Position numbers and translations under genes: made by a program. From assembly GCF_001562115.1 (NCBI RefSeq), contig NZ_CP013926.1:248001-312000 (forward strand): a DNA stretch of 64,000 nucleotides, written 5' to 3'. The notes beneath the pieces are model-generated. The model ran no database searches, was not told the origin of the DNA, and saw nothing but the letters and a program-made list of their open reading frames with translations. This stretch comes from Alteromonas stellipolaris (lineage in GTDB: Bacteria > Pseudomonadota > Gammaproteobacteria > Enterobacterales > Alteromonadaceae). The stretch's first letter is position 1; every line of letters starts with the position of its first letter. Shown here piece by piece: positions 19,114 through 28,958 of the stretch.

Positions 19114-21948
19114 TTAAGCTTGTGCTTCAAGCATTGGCTTTAAGAATCGGCCGGTATGAGAAACCTTAGATTCAGCCACTACTTCTGGCGTACCTTCAGC
19201 AATAATTTGACCACCGCCTGAGCCACCTTCAGGGCCTAAGTCGATGATCCAGTCGGCAGTTTTGACCACATCAAGATTGTGTTCGATAACCACCACTGTG
19301 TTGCCATGGTCACGGAGTCGGTGCAGTACGGCTAGTAACTGTTTAATATCGTGGAAATGCAGCCCTGTGGTGGGCTCATCCAAAATATACAGGGTTTGGC
19401 CGGTATCACGTTTCGACAGTTCTTTGGCTAATTTTACCCGCTGTGCTTCACCGCCCGATAAGGTAGTGGCTGCTTGGCCCAAACGAATATAAGCCAAGCC
19501 TACTTCTTTCAGCGTTTGCAGTTTACGGGCAATGGCAGGAATGGGATCGAAGAAATCTCGAGCATCTTCTACCGTCATCTCTAGCACTTCGTGAATGTTC
19601 TTGTCTTTGTATTTCACTTCCAAGGTTTCGCGGTTGTAGCGCTTGCCTTGGCAGACGTCACACGGCACGTATACATCGGGTAAGAAGTGCATTTCTACTT
19701 TAATTACACCGTCGCCCTGACACGCTTCACAGCGACCGCCTTTCACGTTAAAGCTAAAGCGACCTGGTTTATAACCGCGAGAACGTGCTTCCTGTGTACC
19801 GGCGAATATTTCACGAATAGGCGTGAAAATTCCGGCGTAAGTTGCAGGGTTTGAACGCGGTGTTCTACCAATAGGGCTCTGGTCGATATCGACCACCTTA
19901 TCAAGCTGATCTAACCCCGTCATCGAAATATAAGGCGCTGGCTCAGAGGTAGTAGCTTTGTTTAATTCACAGTGGGCGATTTTATAAAAGGTGTCATTAA
20001 TAAGGGTAGATTTGCCTGAACCAGATACACCGGTTACGCAGGTCATCACGCCCATAGGCACTCGCAAGTCTACTGACTTCAAGTTGTTGCCTGTGGCCCC
20101 TTTTAGCTCCAACCATTTATCATCTTTAATAGGTGTGCGAACTTCAGGAATAATAATTTTTTCACGGCCAGATAAGTATTTTCCAGTAAGTGAGTCTTCA
20201 CTTGCTAGAATATCTTCAAGCTGACCTTCAGCAATAATTTCACCGCCATGTACACCGGCTCCAGGGCCAATATCTACAATATAATCGGCTTCACGAATGG
20301 CGTCTTCGTCGTGCTCTACCACCAATACCGTGTTACCCAAATCACGCAAGTGTCTAAGGGTCTTCAATAAGCGTTCGTTGTCACGTTGGTGAAGCCCAAT
20401 AGAAGGCTCATCAAGAACGTACATTACACCTACTAATCCAGCACCAATTTGGCTCGCCAAGCGAATACGCTGCGCTTCACCGCCCGAGAGGGTATCGGCA
20501 CTGCGTGAAAGGGATAAGTAGTTCAAGCCAACGTTAACCAAGAAGCGTAAACGATCGAGAATTTCTTTTAGAATTTTCTCCGCTATTTGGGCTTTTTGGC
20601 CTGTTAACGATAAGTTTTCGAAAAACTCGTAGGCATCGGCAATAGATTTATCTGCAATGGTAGGCAGTGTAGTGTCTTCAATAAAGACATTACGGGCTTC
20701 TACGCGCAAGCGTGTACCATTACAGCTGCTACAGTGCTGTTGGCTTAAGTATTTAGCAAGTTCTTCACGTACCGCGTTAGACTCGGTTTCCCGATAGCGG
20801 CGCTCCATATTTGGAATAATGCCTTCAAACGGATGCTTACGCTCCATTACATCGCCGCGTTCGTTAATATACTTAAACGCTAACGACTTACCTTTAGAGC
20901 CATACAGCACAATGTCTTTGTGTTTTTCATCTAGCTCGCCGAAGGGGCCAGTAAGGTCGAATTCGTAATGATCGGCAACCGATTGCAGCATCTGAAAATA
21001 ATAATAACTGCGTTTGTCCCAGCCACGCACTGCGCCGCCTGCAAGGCTTAACTCGTCGTTACCCACCACACGTGTTGGGTCGAAGAACTGTCGTGTACCT
21101 AAACCATCACAGGTTGGGCACGCCCCAGCAGGGTTATTGAACGAGAATAATCTAGGCTCTAATTCACTAATACTGTAACCACAGTGCGGGCACGCGAAGT
21201 TAGCTGAAAATACAATTTCTTCAGCATCGCTGTTGTCCATGTCGGCTACAAGCGCATTGCCGCCAGCTAACGCTAATGCGGTTTCAAAAGATTCTGATAA
21301 GCGCAGCGCTAAGTCATCGCGCACTTTAAAGCGGTCTACTACCACTTCGATAGTATGCTTTTTGTGTAAATCTAATGGCGGTGGATCGGATAAGTCACAT
21401 ACATCGCCGTCTATTCGCGCACGAATAAAACCCTGGGCAGACAAATTCTGCAGAGTTTTTAAATGTTCACCTTTACGTTCTTTCACGATAGGTGCTAGCA
21501 GCATTAACTTGCTGCCTTCTGGCATTGCCAGCACCTTGTCTACCATCTGACTCACGGTTTGCGCATCAAGCGGCACATCGTGATCTGGGCATCGTGGCGT
21601 GCCAACACGGGCAAACATCAAACGAAGGTAGTCGTAAATTTCGGTAATAGTACCCACGGTTGAACGAGGGTTGTGTGACGTTGACTTTTGCTCAATGGAT
21701 ATAGCCGGTGACAAACCCTCTATATGGTCAACATCAGGTTTTTCCATCATAGATAAAAACTGACGGGCATACGCAGACAACGACTCAACGTAACGACGTT
21801 GACCTTCTGCGTATAGGGTATCGAAAGCTAAAGACGATTTACCTGAGCCTGACAGCCCAGTTATCACTACCAGCTTGTCTCGTGGCAGTGTTAAATCGAT
21901 ATTTTTCAAATTGTGGGTGCGAGCACCGCGTATCTCGATTTTATCCAT
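19114..21948 (-). CDS. uvrA: UvrABC excinuclease subunit A
   Basis: Damage-recognition ATPase of nucleotide excision repair. The 944-residue length matches E. coli UvrA (940). It has two ABC modules: Walker [13 protein letters not shown] (residues about 31-42) and [12 protein letters not shown] in the second half. Two ABC signatures ([12 protein letters not shown] and [12 protein letters not shown]) and zinc-binding CxxC pairs (CPHCGYS...[16 protein letters not shown]...CDVCQGKRY) are present. No clear LexA box was found in the 199-bp gap upstream. It is divergent from the MFS gene. Confidence 0.98.
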   Translation of the reverse strand: MDKIEIRGARTHNLKNIDLTLPRDKLVVITGLSGSGKSSLAFDTLYAEGQRRYVESLSAYARQFLSMMEKPDVDHIEGLSPAISIEQKSTSHNPRSTVGTITEIYDYLRLMFARVGTPRCPDHDVPLDAQTVSQMVDKVLAMPEGSKLMLLAPIVKERKGEHLKTLQNLSAQGFIRARIDGDVCDLSDPPPLDLHKKHTIEVVVDRFKVRDDLALRLSESFETALALAGGNALVADMDNSDAEEIVFSANFACPHCGYSISELEPRLFSFNNPAGACPTCDGLGTRQFFDPTRVVGNDELSLAGGAVRGWDKRSYYYFQMLQSVADHYEFDLTGPFGELDEKHKDIVLYGSKGKSLAFKYINERGDVMERKHPFEGIIPNMERRYRETESNAVREELAKYLSQQHCSSCNGTRLRVEARNVFIEDTTLPTIADKSIADAYEFFENLSLTGQKAQIAEKILKEILDRLRFLVNVGLNYLSLSRSADTLSGGEAQRIRLASQIGAGLVGVMYVLDEPSIGLHQRDNERLLKTLRHLRDLGNTVLVVEHDEDAIREADYIVDIGPGAGVHGGEIIAEGQLEDILASEDSLTGKYLSGREKIIIPEVRTPIKDDKWLELKGATGNNLKSVDLRVPMGVMTCVTGVSGSGKSTLINDTFYKIAHCELNKATTSEPAPYISMTGLDQLDKVVDIDQSPIGRTPRSNPATYAGIFTPIREIFAGTQEARSRGYKPGRFSFNVKGGRCEACQGDGVIKVEMHFLPDVYVPCDVCQGKRYNRETLEVKYKDKNIHEVLEMTVEDARDFFDPIPAIARKLQTLKEVGLAYIRLGQAATTLSGGEAQRVKLAKELSKRDTGQTLYILDEPTTGLHFHDIKQLLAVLHRLRDHGNTVVVIEHNLDVVKTADWIIDLGPEGGSGGGQIIAEGTPEVVAESKVSHTGRFLKPMLEAQA

Positions 21949-22147
21949 TGAAGCCTAAGTGCGAAAAAAAGAATCAGTATGCCATAGTCGTCAAGCAAAT
22001 TGATATTGCATTGCATGATCAAGTTATACTGATTGGCTATCAATGAGATCAACTTAAGATTACATTAATCGAATATTTCGAACGTAGGCAGCTTACTAAT
22101 ATATGCTACACTTCGCGCCCACATTGATTTAGAGGAACGGTACAGCT

Positions 22148-23488
22148 TTGAACGCTCTGGAATTGCGCGCCTCGCTAGCGCTAGCATCTGTTTATGTATT
22201 ACGCATGCTGGGATTATTTATGGTGATGCCGGTGTTAGCCGTCGCTGCTATGGATTATTCAGACTACTCACCTTTAATGGTGGGGCTAGCGGTAGGTGGA
22301 TACGGTTTAACACAGGCTGCTTTGCAAATTCCAATGGGTATGATGTCTGACAAATGGGGACGAAAACCCGTTATTTTGTTCGGACTGGCTGTATTTGCGT
22401 TCGGGAGTTTCGTGGCGGCCAATGCCGACACTATGGCGTGGCTGATTGTAGGGCGTATATTACAAGGAGCAGGCGCCATCGCCGGGGCCATTATGGCATT
22501 AGCCACCGACGTTAGCCGTGAAAGCCAACGGGCAAAAGTACTGGCAGTTATCGGCATAGCAATTGGCTTTTCCTTTTACATGGCAGTGCTGTTAGGGCCA
22601 CTCATTGCGAATAATTGGGGCTTGGCGGGTATTTTCGCTATAACCGGTGTGTTAGCCATTGTTTGTATGCCGTTGGTGCAATGGGTTGTGCCTAATGGCG
22701 AAATACTCAGCAGCGGCGATACGTTACCTCAAAAGGGTCAACTTAAACGCTTAGTGTTCTCTTCACAGCTTTGGCGCTTAAACGTTAGCGTGCTTATTTT
22801 GCACATGCTTATCACTCTGTTGTTCGTGCAACTACCTTTAACCTTACTGCATTTTGATATGGCCCTTGATAGCCATTGGACCGTGTACTTACCGGTATTA
22901 GGTATTTCGGTGGTGGGGTTAGTTATTATGATGGGTATGGCCAGAGGCCGCACACCAAAATCCTATCTACTTTTCGCCGTGGTACTTATGGGCAGTGCAT
23001 TTGCAGCCCTTGCCATGAAAGACCATAGTTGGTGGATAACGACTGCAGCTGTCGTGCTTTTTTTCACTGGGTTTAATTATTTAGAAGCCAACTTTCCCTC
23101 TCTTGTTTCCAGTATTGCGCCGGCAGGTCAAAAAGGCACTGCCATGGGCATTTACGCTAGCTTCCAATTCTTTGGCGCCTTTTTAGGTGGCATGTTATCT
23201 GGATTTGTAACCGATATTTGGTCGCCTGATATCGCCTATATGATTGGTGGGGTAAGTACGTTACTTTGGCTCTATATTATTTATGGGCTAAAAGAAGTAA
23301 GCCGCGTTAAGCGTGTCATGATGAACGGTAGCTTTAACTCGCATCAGGAAGACGCGTTAGAGAAAAATATTTCTTTGGTTCCAGGTGTTTTAGAGGTGAC
23401 TTTAAATAGTCAAAATGGCACGGTATATTTAAAAGTGAACCGAGACTTCGATGCTACCCAAGCTAGGGCGGTAATTGATAGCGCTTAG
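22148..23488 (+). CDS. MFS transporter, YajR-like, with C-terminal YAM-type domain; TTG start
   Basis: Inner-membrane drug/H+ antiporter-like MFS protein of 446 residues with twelve expected transmembrane helices. Motif A, MGMMSDKWGRKPVILFG, lies between TM2 and TM3, and VGRILQGAGAIAGAIMA in TM4-5. The last 70 residues are soluble and end in VPGVLEVTLNSQNGTVYLKV, resembling the ferredoxin-like YAM domain of E. coli YajR. Its substrate is unknown. The start is TTG, with GAGGAAC ten bases upstream. An MFS gene divergent from uvrA and followed by ssb is common in Alteromonadales and Shewanella; here other genes intervene before ssb. Confidence 0.88.
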   Translation: MNALELRASLALASVYVLRMLGLFMVMPVLAVAAMDYSDYSPLMVGLAVGGYGLTQAALQIPMGMMSDKWGRKPVILFGLAVFAFGSFVAANADTMAWLIVGRILQGAGAIAGAIMALATDVSRESQRAKVLAVIGIAIGFSFYMAVLLGPLIANNWGLAGIFAITGVLAIVCMPLVQWVVPNGEILSSGDTLPQKGQLKRLVFSSQLWRLNVSVLILHMLITLLFVQLPLTLLHFDMALDSHWTVYLPVLGISVVGLVIMMGMARGRTPKSYLLFAVVLMGSAFAALAMKDHSWWITTAAVVLFFTGFNYLEANFPSLVSSIAPAGQKGTAMGIYASFQFFGAFLGGMLSGFVTDIWSPDIAYMIGGVSTLLWLYIIYGLKEVSRVKRVMMNGSFNSHQEDALEKNISLVPGVLEVTLNSQNGTVYLKVNRDFDATQARAVIDSA

Positions 23489-23542
23489 TAAACAAAACCT
23501 AAGCTTAAATAGGCTGAAATAACGAACGTAAGGAGTGCGACC

Positions 23543-24136
23543 GTGATAGATTTATCGTCTTTTAAAGGCATTATTTTTGATATGGATGGCACCCTAGTTG
23601 ATTCAATGGGCAGACATATCAACGCGTGGCAAGTGACCTGTGAAGTATTCGGCTACCCATTTGATGCTGATTACATCCACAGTTTAGGGGGCGTGCCAAC
23701 ACTTGAGACTGTTGAGATGTTGAACGCCAAATACAACAAACAAAATGATGCTGAAGAAGTCGCTGGTTTTAAAAAGCGTACTTCTGAAAATTTACCCGAT
23801 ATCCCTACGTTAATTCCAGATACCCTTGCCGTATTTAATCACTACATACAAAGCCACCCTATTGCGGTAGGCACAGGCTCTGACAGACCCCATGCCGAGT
23901 GGTTACTAAGTCATCATAATATTATTGAGCAATTGAAAGCATTGGTCACGGCTGATGATGTCAAAAATGGCAAACCCCACCCAGAAACCTTCCTTATGGC
24001 TGCAGAAGCAATGAATGTTGCGCCAGAAGATTGCGTAGTATTTGAAGATACTGAAATGGGTCAACGAGCTGCGTTAGGTGCAGGAATGACATGTGTTATG
24101 GTAAAAGACGGTAAGATAGTAAATTCATTGGTGTAA
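23543..24136 (+). CDS. HAD sugar-phosphatase, YqaB-like; GTG start
   Basis: A 197-residue phosphatase of the beta-phosphoglucomutase-like HAD subfamily. Motif I FDMDGTLVDS (residues 14-23), motif II GTGSDRP, motif III Lys in KNGKPHPETF, motif IV FEDTEMGQRAALGAGM. E. coli YqaB removes phosphate from fructose 1-phosphate and 6-phosphogluconate; this protein is about the same size. GTG start with AAGGAG seven bases upstream. It lies between the MFS and lipoprotein genes on the same strand. Confidence 0.85.
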   Translation: MIDLSSFKGIIFDMDGTLVDSMGRHINAWQVTCEVFGYPFDADYIHSLGGVPTLETVEMLNAKYNKQNDAEEVAGFKKRTSENLPDIPTLIPDTLAVFNHYIQSHPIAVGTGSDRPHAEWLLSHHNIIEQLKALVTADDVKNGKPHPETFLMAAEAMNVAPEDCVVFEDTEMGQRAALGAGMTCVMVKDGKIVNSLV

Positions 24137-24165
24137 GCAAACACTTAGTCAACAAGGATTGTGAT

Positions 24166-25026
24166 ATGACATTCTCGAAAATATTTACTGTGGCGGTTAT
24201 GTCATTAGGCTTAGCCGCCTGCGCAATTAATGTGACGCCAAGTGCTTTTTTTCATCAAGACACACAAACAAAGCCCCTGACAACCACGAAGCTACATGCG
24301 GCCATTGAGCAAGATAAAACTTCGGCGGGGATTACTCGCGTAGAAATTGATAATGAGCAAGGCCTAACGTTAAGAGGCGTTGCTGTGTCTTATGCCGAGC
24401 CTGTTGTGAATATTGTTTTTTACGCCGATAACCGTATGCCAGTGAGCGAAAACAATAGTGTGCTGCATCGCTTAGGAAAGATTCCAGCGAATATTCTTTG
24501 GATGGATTACCAAGGTGTGGGTGCCAGTGATAAATCTGAAAAGCTCAGTATTAACGCCATTAAAGCCGATGCATTGACTATTTTTGATTACGCTGAAGGT
24601 ATATTCGATAAGTCGTTACCCACTATTGTGCATGGCAGAGGCGTGGGCAGTTACTTTGCCAGTTATGTGGCGGCGAATAAACCTATTGGCGGGCTAGTGC
24701 TCGATGGAGCGTTTAACAACATATCTGACCTTATCGCTAACATGGTACCTGGGTTTTCCAATTCATTGACCAGCATGAAACTTCATCCTGAAGTACACCT
24801 AATGCAAATAGCGCCTATTTTACGACATTATGAAGGCCCTTTGTGGCTGTTGGTTGGTGAGAAAGACGTTATCACCCCTTTTGAAATCAGCAAGCAATTG
24901 TTAGCGACCGCAGCCAGTGATGCGAAGTACATAAGTGTTGTACCGGGTGCTACCCATAACGCAACGCTCAAGCACGATTTCGCTATACAAGAATATCAAC
25001 GTTTCATCAGCCATATAAGCCCGTAG
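24166..25026 (+). CDS. Lipoprotein alpha/beta hydrolase
   Basis: A 286-residue alpha/beta hydrolase with a lipoprotein signal (MTFSKIFTVAVMSLGLAAC, lipobox LAAC, Cys at residue 19). The nucleophile elbow is HGRGVGSYFASY (GxGxS with Ser nucleophile), the acid is the Asp in LVGEKDVITP and the catalytic His is in PGATHNATL. The +2 residue of the mature protein is Ile, not Asp, so outer-membrane sorting is likely. Substrate unknown. It follows the HAD gene by 29 bp and precedes the unusual noncoding region at 25.05 kb. Confidence 0.82.
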   Translation: MTFSKIFTVAVMSLGLAACAINVTPSAFFHQDTQTKPLTTTKLHAAIEQDKTSAGITRVEIDNEQGLTLRGVAVSYAEPVVNIVFYADNRMPVSENNSVLHRLGKIPANILWMDYQGVGASDKSEKLSINAIKADALTIFDYAEGIFDKSLPTIVHGRGVGSYFASYVAANKPIGGLVLDGAFNNISDLIANMVPGFSNSLTSMKLHPEVHLMQIAPILRHYEGPLWLLVGEKDVITPFEISKQLLATAASDAKYISVVPGATHNATLKHDFAIQEYQRFISHISP

Positions 25027-25053
25027 AATCAAGGTTTATCACACTTTTTAGCC

Positions 25054-25293
25054 TGTGGATAAAGTGTGGATCAAGTTGTTGGTAACTCCCTTATCGTATA
25101 AATTTAAAATAAGATCGTGATCTGCCTAGACTAACTGGTCAGATCACGTTAACTCAACTAAATCAAGGGCTGTAGCAAGTTTATTTTAGATCGGTCAATA
25201 AGTAGATCTTTAGCAGTATCAGGATCGCTAGTAGCAGGGGATTGGGGATAAAAGTTTTCGTCAACAGATCAAGCTCAGTAAGTTGTCAAGATC
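25054..25293. other. oriC-like cluster of DnaA boxes, GATC sites and IHF-like site
   Basis: The 371-bp gap between convergent genes holds nine GATC sites in 225 bp (25069, 25113, 25119, 25142, 25189, 25205, 25223, 25267, 25290); about one is expected by chance. TGTGGATAA at 25054-25062 is a perfect reverse DnaA box. TGTGGATCA at 25065-25073 and TGGGGATAA at 25243-25251 are one-mismatch boxes. ATCAAGTTGTTG at 25070-25081 fits the IHF consensus except for its first base. An A/T-rich stretch 25097-25112 next to a GATC resembles a 13-mer (GATCTTATTTTAA on the - strand). These are the parts of enterobacterial oriC. Alternatives are a datA/DARS-type DnaA-control site or a SeqA-binding region. No mnmG or mioC flanks it, which argues against canonical oriC. 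Confidence 0.45.
25116..25148. repeat. Inverted repeat with GATC in both arms
   Basis: CGTGATCTG and CAGATCACG form a perfect nine-base stem with a 15-base loop. Each arm includes a GATC site. There is no T run, so it is unlikely to be an ordinary terminator. Confidence 0.7.
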
Positions 25294-25324
25294 TATCATC
25301 CATGAAATTTTCTAACAGATAGCG

Positions 25325-25363
25325 ACTTACCTTCATAATTTTTACCTATCGATGAAGGTAAGT
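25325..25363. repeat. Perfect 12-bp inverted repeat downstream of the galR-like gene
   Basis: ACTTACCTTCAT and ATGAAGGTAAGT pair perfectly around a 15-base loop. It lies 35 bp past the stop of the LacI-family gene and may form an RNA hairpin at the end of that transcript. No T run follows on either strand. Confidence 0.7.
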
Positions 25364-25397
25364 ACCAAGCCTCGCTCTAGGATAGGAAAATAGCGAG

Positions 25398-26399
25398 CTA
25401 GACCCTTACCACCGAGTCACGTTTAACGATAGTAGGCGTATATTTAAAAGTAAGACCTTCTTCAGGTTTTGCCCCAGCAGCGTATTTCAGCGCAAGTTCT
25501 GCCGCTTTTGCTGCCATCATTTCTATTGGGTAACGCAAGGTGGTCAATTTAGGGCGACAATATTTGGCTAACAGCACATCATCATAGCCCATCACCGACA
25601 CTTGCTCGGGTACAGCGATACCATGGTCTTGTAACATGGTCATTGCGCCAGACGCCATAGCATCGTTATAGGCAAGCACCGCAGTAAATTCAGCGCCAGT
25701 AGCGAGTAAGTTCTGCATGGCCAATTCGCCGCCTTCTTGATCTGGCGTCGCATACTCAATCATGCTTTCAGGTAAGGTAAGCTTGGCTGCTTCGGTAGCG
25801 TTAACTATGCCTTCTAAACGGTGATTAGGATCATCAATACGGTATTGGCTGCTTATTACCGCCAGTTTTTTATGACCTTGATTGATAGCATGTTCAGCCA
25901 TCAAGCGCCCGCCGGTGACGTTATCTAACCAAACGCAACGATTAGCAATCTCGGGAATAAAGCGGTTAATCAGCACAAAGCCCGGCACTTGCTTAGAAAA
26001 GTCGATAAGGGTTTTATCATCTAACGCCTTACTGTGAACCACCATGGCTTCTACGCGGTGTTCCAGTAAAATTTCGATAGCACGCAATTCGGTTTCTTTT
26101 TCTATTGAGCCCGCACTTAATAGAATTTGAACGTTATTCTTACGAGTAACGGTTTCAACACCATGGGCAAGCATTGCGAAGAAAGGGTCGTGAAGTTCAG
26201 CTAACACTACGCCTAGCGATGCACTGCGCTTGGTCACTAAAGCTCTGGCATTAGCATTGGGTCTATAACCCATTTCTTCCATGATGAGTTTTACCCGCTG
26301 ACGGGTATCTTTGCCAACCTTTGGGCCGTTATTTATAACGCGTGAAACGGTTGCAAGAGATACACCTGCAGCCTGAGCAATGTCTTTAATCGTAGCCAT
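25398..26399 (-). CDS. LacI/GalR-family repressor, probable galactose regulator
   Basis: A 333-residue transcription factor. The N-terminal helix-turn-helix and hinge read ATIKDIAQAAGVSLATVSRV then INNGPKVGKDTRQRV. The remainder is a periplasmic-binding-protein-like sensor domain (SASLGVVLAELHDPFFAML; VSVMGYDDVLLAKYCRPKLTT split). It is divergent from galM-galT-galK-symporter and therefore most likely controls them, with galactose or a derivative as inducer. That is inference from position. Two LacI-type operator-like sites in the galactose unit support it. Confidence 0.9.
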   Translation of the reverse strand: MATIKDIAQAAGVSLATVSRVINNGPKVGKDTRQRVKLIMEEMGYRPNANARALVTKRSASLGVVLAELHDPFFAMLAHGVETVTRKNNVQILLSAGSIEKETELRAIEILLEHRVEAMVVHSKALDDKTLIDFSKQVPGFVLINRFIPEIANRCVWLDNVTGGRLMAEHAINQGHKKLAVISSQYRIDDPNHRLEGIVNATEAAKLTLPESMIEYATPDQEGGELAMQNLLATGAEFTAVLAYNDAMASGAMTMLQDHGIAVPEQVSVMGYDDVLLAKYCRPKLTTLRYPIEMMAAKAAELALKYAAGAKPEEGLTFKYTPTIVKRDSVVRV

Positions 26400-26588
26400 A
26401 CAGAAAAATTAGCAATTATTATTAGGTTATAGAAGTGAAGACACGCAGTTTAGGTAGGCCAGTAAGCATTTCTGCCACTCACTTTAGGCATATTGGCTGC
26501 AACTATCCTCTGTTATGGCGTACAGCGTACAGTATATTTACAAAAAAACATAAAAATGTTCTACCAAATAGCACTATAAACAGAATAA

Positions 26589-26601
26589 GAAAACGTATAC
26601 C
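26589..26601. promoter_or_regulatory. LacI-family operator-like site upstream of galM
   Basis: GAAAACGTATACC resembles the central-CG palindromes bound by LacI-family repressors and matches 10 of 13 bases of the site before galT (GTAAACGTTTAAC). It lies in the 284-bp divergent gap between the repressor gene and galM, where a site could control both. Confidence 0.5.
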
Positions 26602-26683
26602 CTCCTTGCTGTTGAGGTCGTGCCAGCCTATTAATTAAAAAATGGTAATCTTCATTTCTTGCAAAAAAGGTTAATGCATTGTT

Positions 26684-27700
26684 ATGAAAGTTGAAGCGTC
26701 TGATTTTGGTGTCGTTAATGGTGATAAAGTCACCCTTTACACGTTAAGTAATTCACAAGGTATACAGGCAAAAATTTTGAATTATGGCGGCATAATTCAC
26801 GAATTAAATGTGCCAGATGACCAAGGTAAGCTTCATGCTTGCGTGCAGTCATATTCAACCATAGATGGCTATGTGGACGATCCCAGTTACAGAAATGCAA
26901 TAGTAGGGCGTTTCGCTAACCGCATTGGGCATGGAAAGTTCACCTTGAAAGGTACTGAGTATCACCTCGATAAAAATGGGGGGGAACATAACTTGCACGG
27001 CGGCATTCCAGGTTTCCATAAAAAGATGTGGAAAGCTAAGGCAGAAACGCATGCAGATAGTGTTTCGTTATCTCTAAGCTTATTTAGTCCTGACGGCGAG
27101 GGAGGTTTTCCTGGCAACGTAAATGTTGAGGCTGTTTATACCCTAGATGATTCTAATACATTATCGCTCTCATTGAATGCTACTACAGACAAAGCGACCC
27201 CTTTCAGCCTTACCCAGCACGCATATTTTACGTTAAGTAAAGATGAGACAGTGGAAAACACGTTGGTGCAAATTGACGCTGAACGGGTTACCGATGCAGA
27301 CAGTACTTTATTGCCAACAGGTAAACTTATAGAAGTAGCCGGTACGCCCTTCGACTTTAGCGCACTCACCAGGGTGAACGAAAACAGCGCAAAATCACAT
27401 GACTTGTATAATTTAGTGGGTGGATACGATCATAACTTTGTATTAAATAAGGTGGAAGCTGGAAAGCCTCAGGCACAAGTGTTTGCTGAAGATACAAATC
27501 TGCAAATGGATTTATACACCGACTTACCGGGTATTCAATTCTATACGGGTAGCTTAGAAACTGACAGTCAGCTTGGCGCATTATGTTTAGAGCCCCAGCA
27601 CTTTCCCGATGCACCGAATAAACCAGAGTTTCCTGATTGCATCATTTCTCCCGATAAACCCTTTAGCGCTAAAATTCGGTATCAATTTACGCTGAATTAA
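26684..27700 (+). CDS. galM: Aldose 1-epimerase (galactose mutarotase, GalM)
   Basis: Interconverts beta- and alpha-D-galactose so that galactokinase can act. The 338-residue protein has the expected active-site residues: His in NLHGGIPGFHKKMW, His in SLTQHAYFTL and the catalytic Glu in CLEPQHFPDAPNKPEFP. AIVGRFANRIGHGKF is the usual substrate-binding Asn/Arg region. An A/G-rich AAAAAAGG precedes the start at a somewhat long 13 bases. First gene of the galactose unit, divergent from the repressor. Confidence 0.94.
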   Translation: MKVEASDFGVVNGDKVTLYTLSNSQGIQAKILNYGGIIHELNVPDDQGKLHACVQSYSTIDGYVDDPSYRNAIVGRFANRIGHGKFTLKGTEYHLDKNGGEHNLHGGIPGFHKKMWKAKAETHADSVSLSLSLFSPDGEGGFPGNVNVEAVYTLDDSNTLSLSLNATTDKATPFSLTQHAYFTLSKDETVENTLVQIDAERVTDADSTLLPTGKLIEVAGTPFDFSALTRVNENSAKSHDLYNLVGGYDHNFVLNKVEAGKPQAQVFAEDTNLQMDLYTDLPGIQFYTGSLETDSQLGALCLEPQHFPDAPNKPEFPDCIISPDKPFSAKIRYQFTLN

Positions 27701-27796
27701 ACGAAAAGATAGTACATTTGAATTGTTAATTTATTTAACAATGTATTATCTTTATTCGATAATTGATAATCGTGAGCCCTTACTATATTATTGAGG

Positions 27797-27809
27797 GTAA
27801 ACGTTTAAC
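27797..27809. promoter_or_regulatory. LacI-family operator-like palindrome upstream of galT
   Basis: GTAAACGTTTAAC contains the perfect palindrome TAAACGTTTA at 27798-27807, the shape expected of a GalR/LacI-family operator. It lies in the 200-bp gap between galM and galT, so galT-galK may have their own regulated promoter. An ATTATC/GATAAT inverted repeat also lies in this gap, near 27745-27765. Confidence 0.65.
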
Positions 27810-27902
27810 CTTTTTGGTTTGATTACACCCACTCACACAAAATTTATTTGGTGACGGTGTGGCAAAATTGCAACGAAAGCCAAATAAATAGTGAGAGAAA
27901 TT

Positions 27903-28958
27903 ATGGGAAAGCCCTTCGACCCAACTGACGATCCACATCGCCGTTATAACCCATTGCTAGGTGAATGGGTTTTAGTGTCGCCACATCGCGCTAAGCGCCC
28001 TTGGCAAGGACAATCTGAAGAGCCTTCGAACGAGCAAAAGCCATCATACGATCCCACTTGCTATTTATGCCCAGGCAATACTCGGGTAAACGGTGAGGTA
28101 AACCCTCATTACACAGGTACTTTCGTTTTTGAAAATGACTTTGCAGCGTTGAAAAAAGATACCCAACAAGCCAGCGAAAAGAGTGGGTTGTTCCAGTTTG
28201 AAACCGAGCAAGGTTGCAGCCGTGTTATCTGCTTCTCTCCAGATCACAGCAAAACGTTGCCGGAACTTACCGACGATGAACGCACTGAAGTGGTGAATTG
28301 TTGGAAAGCACAAACCGAAGAGCTAGGTAAAGAATTTACTTGGGTTCAAGTGTTTGAGAACAAAGGGTCAGCGATGGGGTGTTCAAACCCACATCCTCAC
28401 GGTCAAGTATGGGCGCAGCAGCACTTACCTTCAGACCCAGCGAAAAAGCTAGTTCAACTTGGTCAATACTACGCAGAAAACCAGCGCCCAATGCTGCTTG
28501 ATTACGCCGAACAAGAAGTTGAAAAGCAGGAGCGCGTAGTTTGCCAAAATGATGATTGGGTTGTCGTGGTGCCATACTGGGCTGCTTGGCCTTTCGAAAC
28601 CTTATTGCTTCCGCGCTTTGACGTACAGTCATTAGATAAAATAACCGATGCTCAAGCGTACTCGTTGGCACAAATTATTGGTGATATCACCAGCCGTTAC
28701 GACAACTTATTTGAAACGTCATTCCCGTATTCGATGGGCTGGCATAGTGCGCCGTTCGATAACGAAACGCATCCAGAATGGACTGTACACGCCCATTTCT
28801 TCCCACCACTTCTACGCTCAGCAAGTGTACGTAAATTTATGGTTGGCTACGAAATGATGGCTGAAGCTCAGCGCGACCTTACGCCCGAGCAAGCGGCAGA
28901 CCGATTAAAAGCACTGCCTGTAGTGCATTATAAGAAACGCGAGAACACCAATGGATAA
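27903..28958 (+). CDS. galT: Galactose-1-phosphate uridylyltransferase (GalT)
   Basis: Transfers UMP between UDP-glucose and galactose 1-phosphate in the Leloir pathway. From the ATG at 27903 the protein has 351 residues (E. coli 348). It begins [20 protein letters not shown] and contains [15 protein letters not shown], the zinc-site CYLCPGN and the catalytic [10 protein letters not shown] with the nucleophilic His. A GTG 12 bases upstream is also open, but the ATG aligns with the family. It overlaps galK by 8 bp. Confidence 0.97.
   Translation: MGKPFDPTDDPHRRYNPLLGEWVLVSPHRAKRPWQGQSEEPSNEQKPSYDPTCYLCPGNTRVNGEVNPHYTGTFVFENDFAALKKDTQQASEKSGLFQFETEQGCSRVICFSPDHSKTLPELTDDERTEVVNCWKAQTEELGKEFTWVQVFENKGSAMGCSNPHPHGQVWAQQHLPSDPAKKLVQLGQYYAENQRPMLLDYAEQEVEKQERVVCQNDDWVVVVPYWAAWPFETLLLPRFDVQSLDKITDAQAYSLAQIIGDITSRYDNLFETSFPYSMGWHSAPFDNETHPEWTVHAHFFPPLLRSASVRKFMVGYEMMAEAQRDLTPEQAADRLKALPVVHYKKRENTNG

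Noticed and set aside
27740..27780. Fur-box-like GATAAT repeats between galM and galT
   Set aside because: Only a loose match in an A/T-rich region next to sugar genes; no iron-related gene there.
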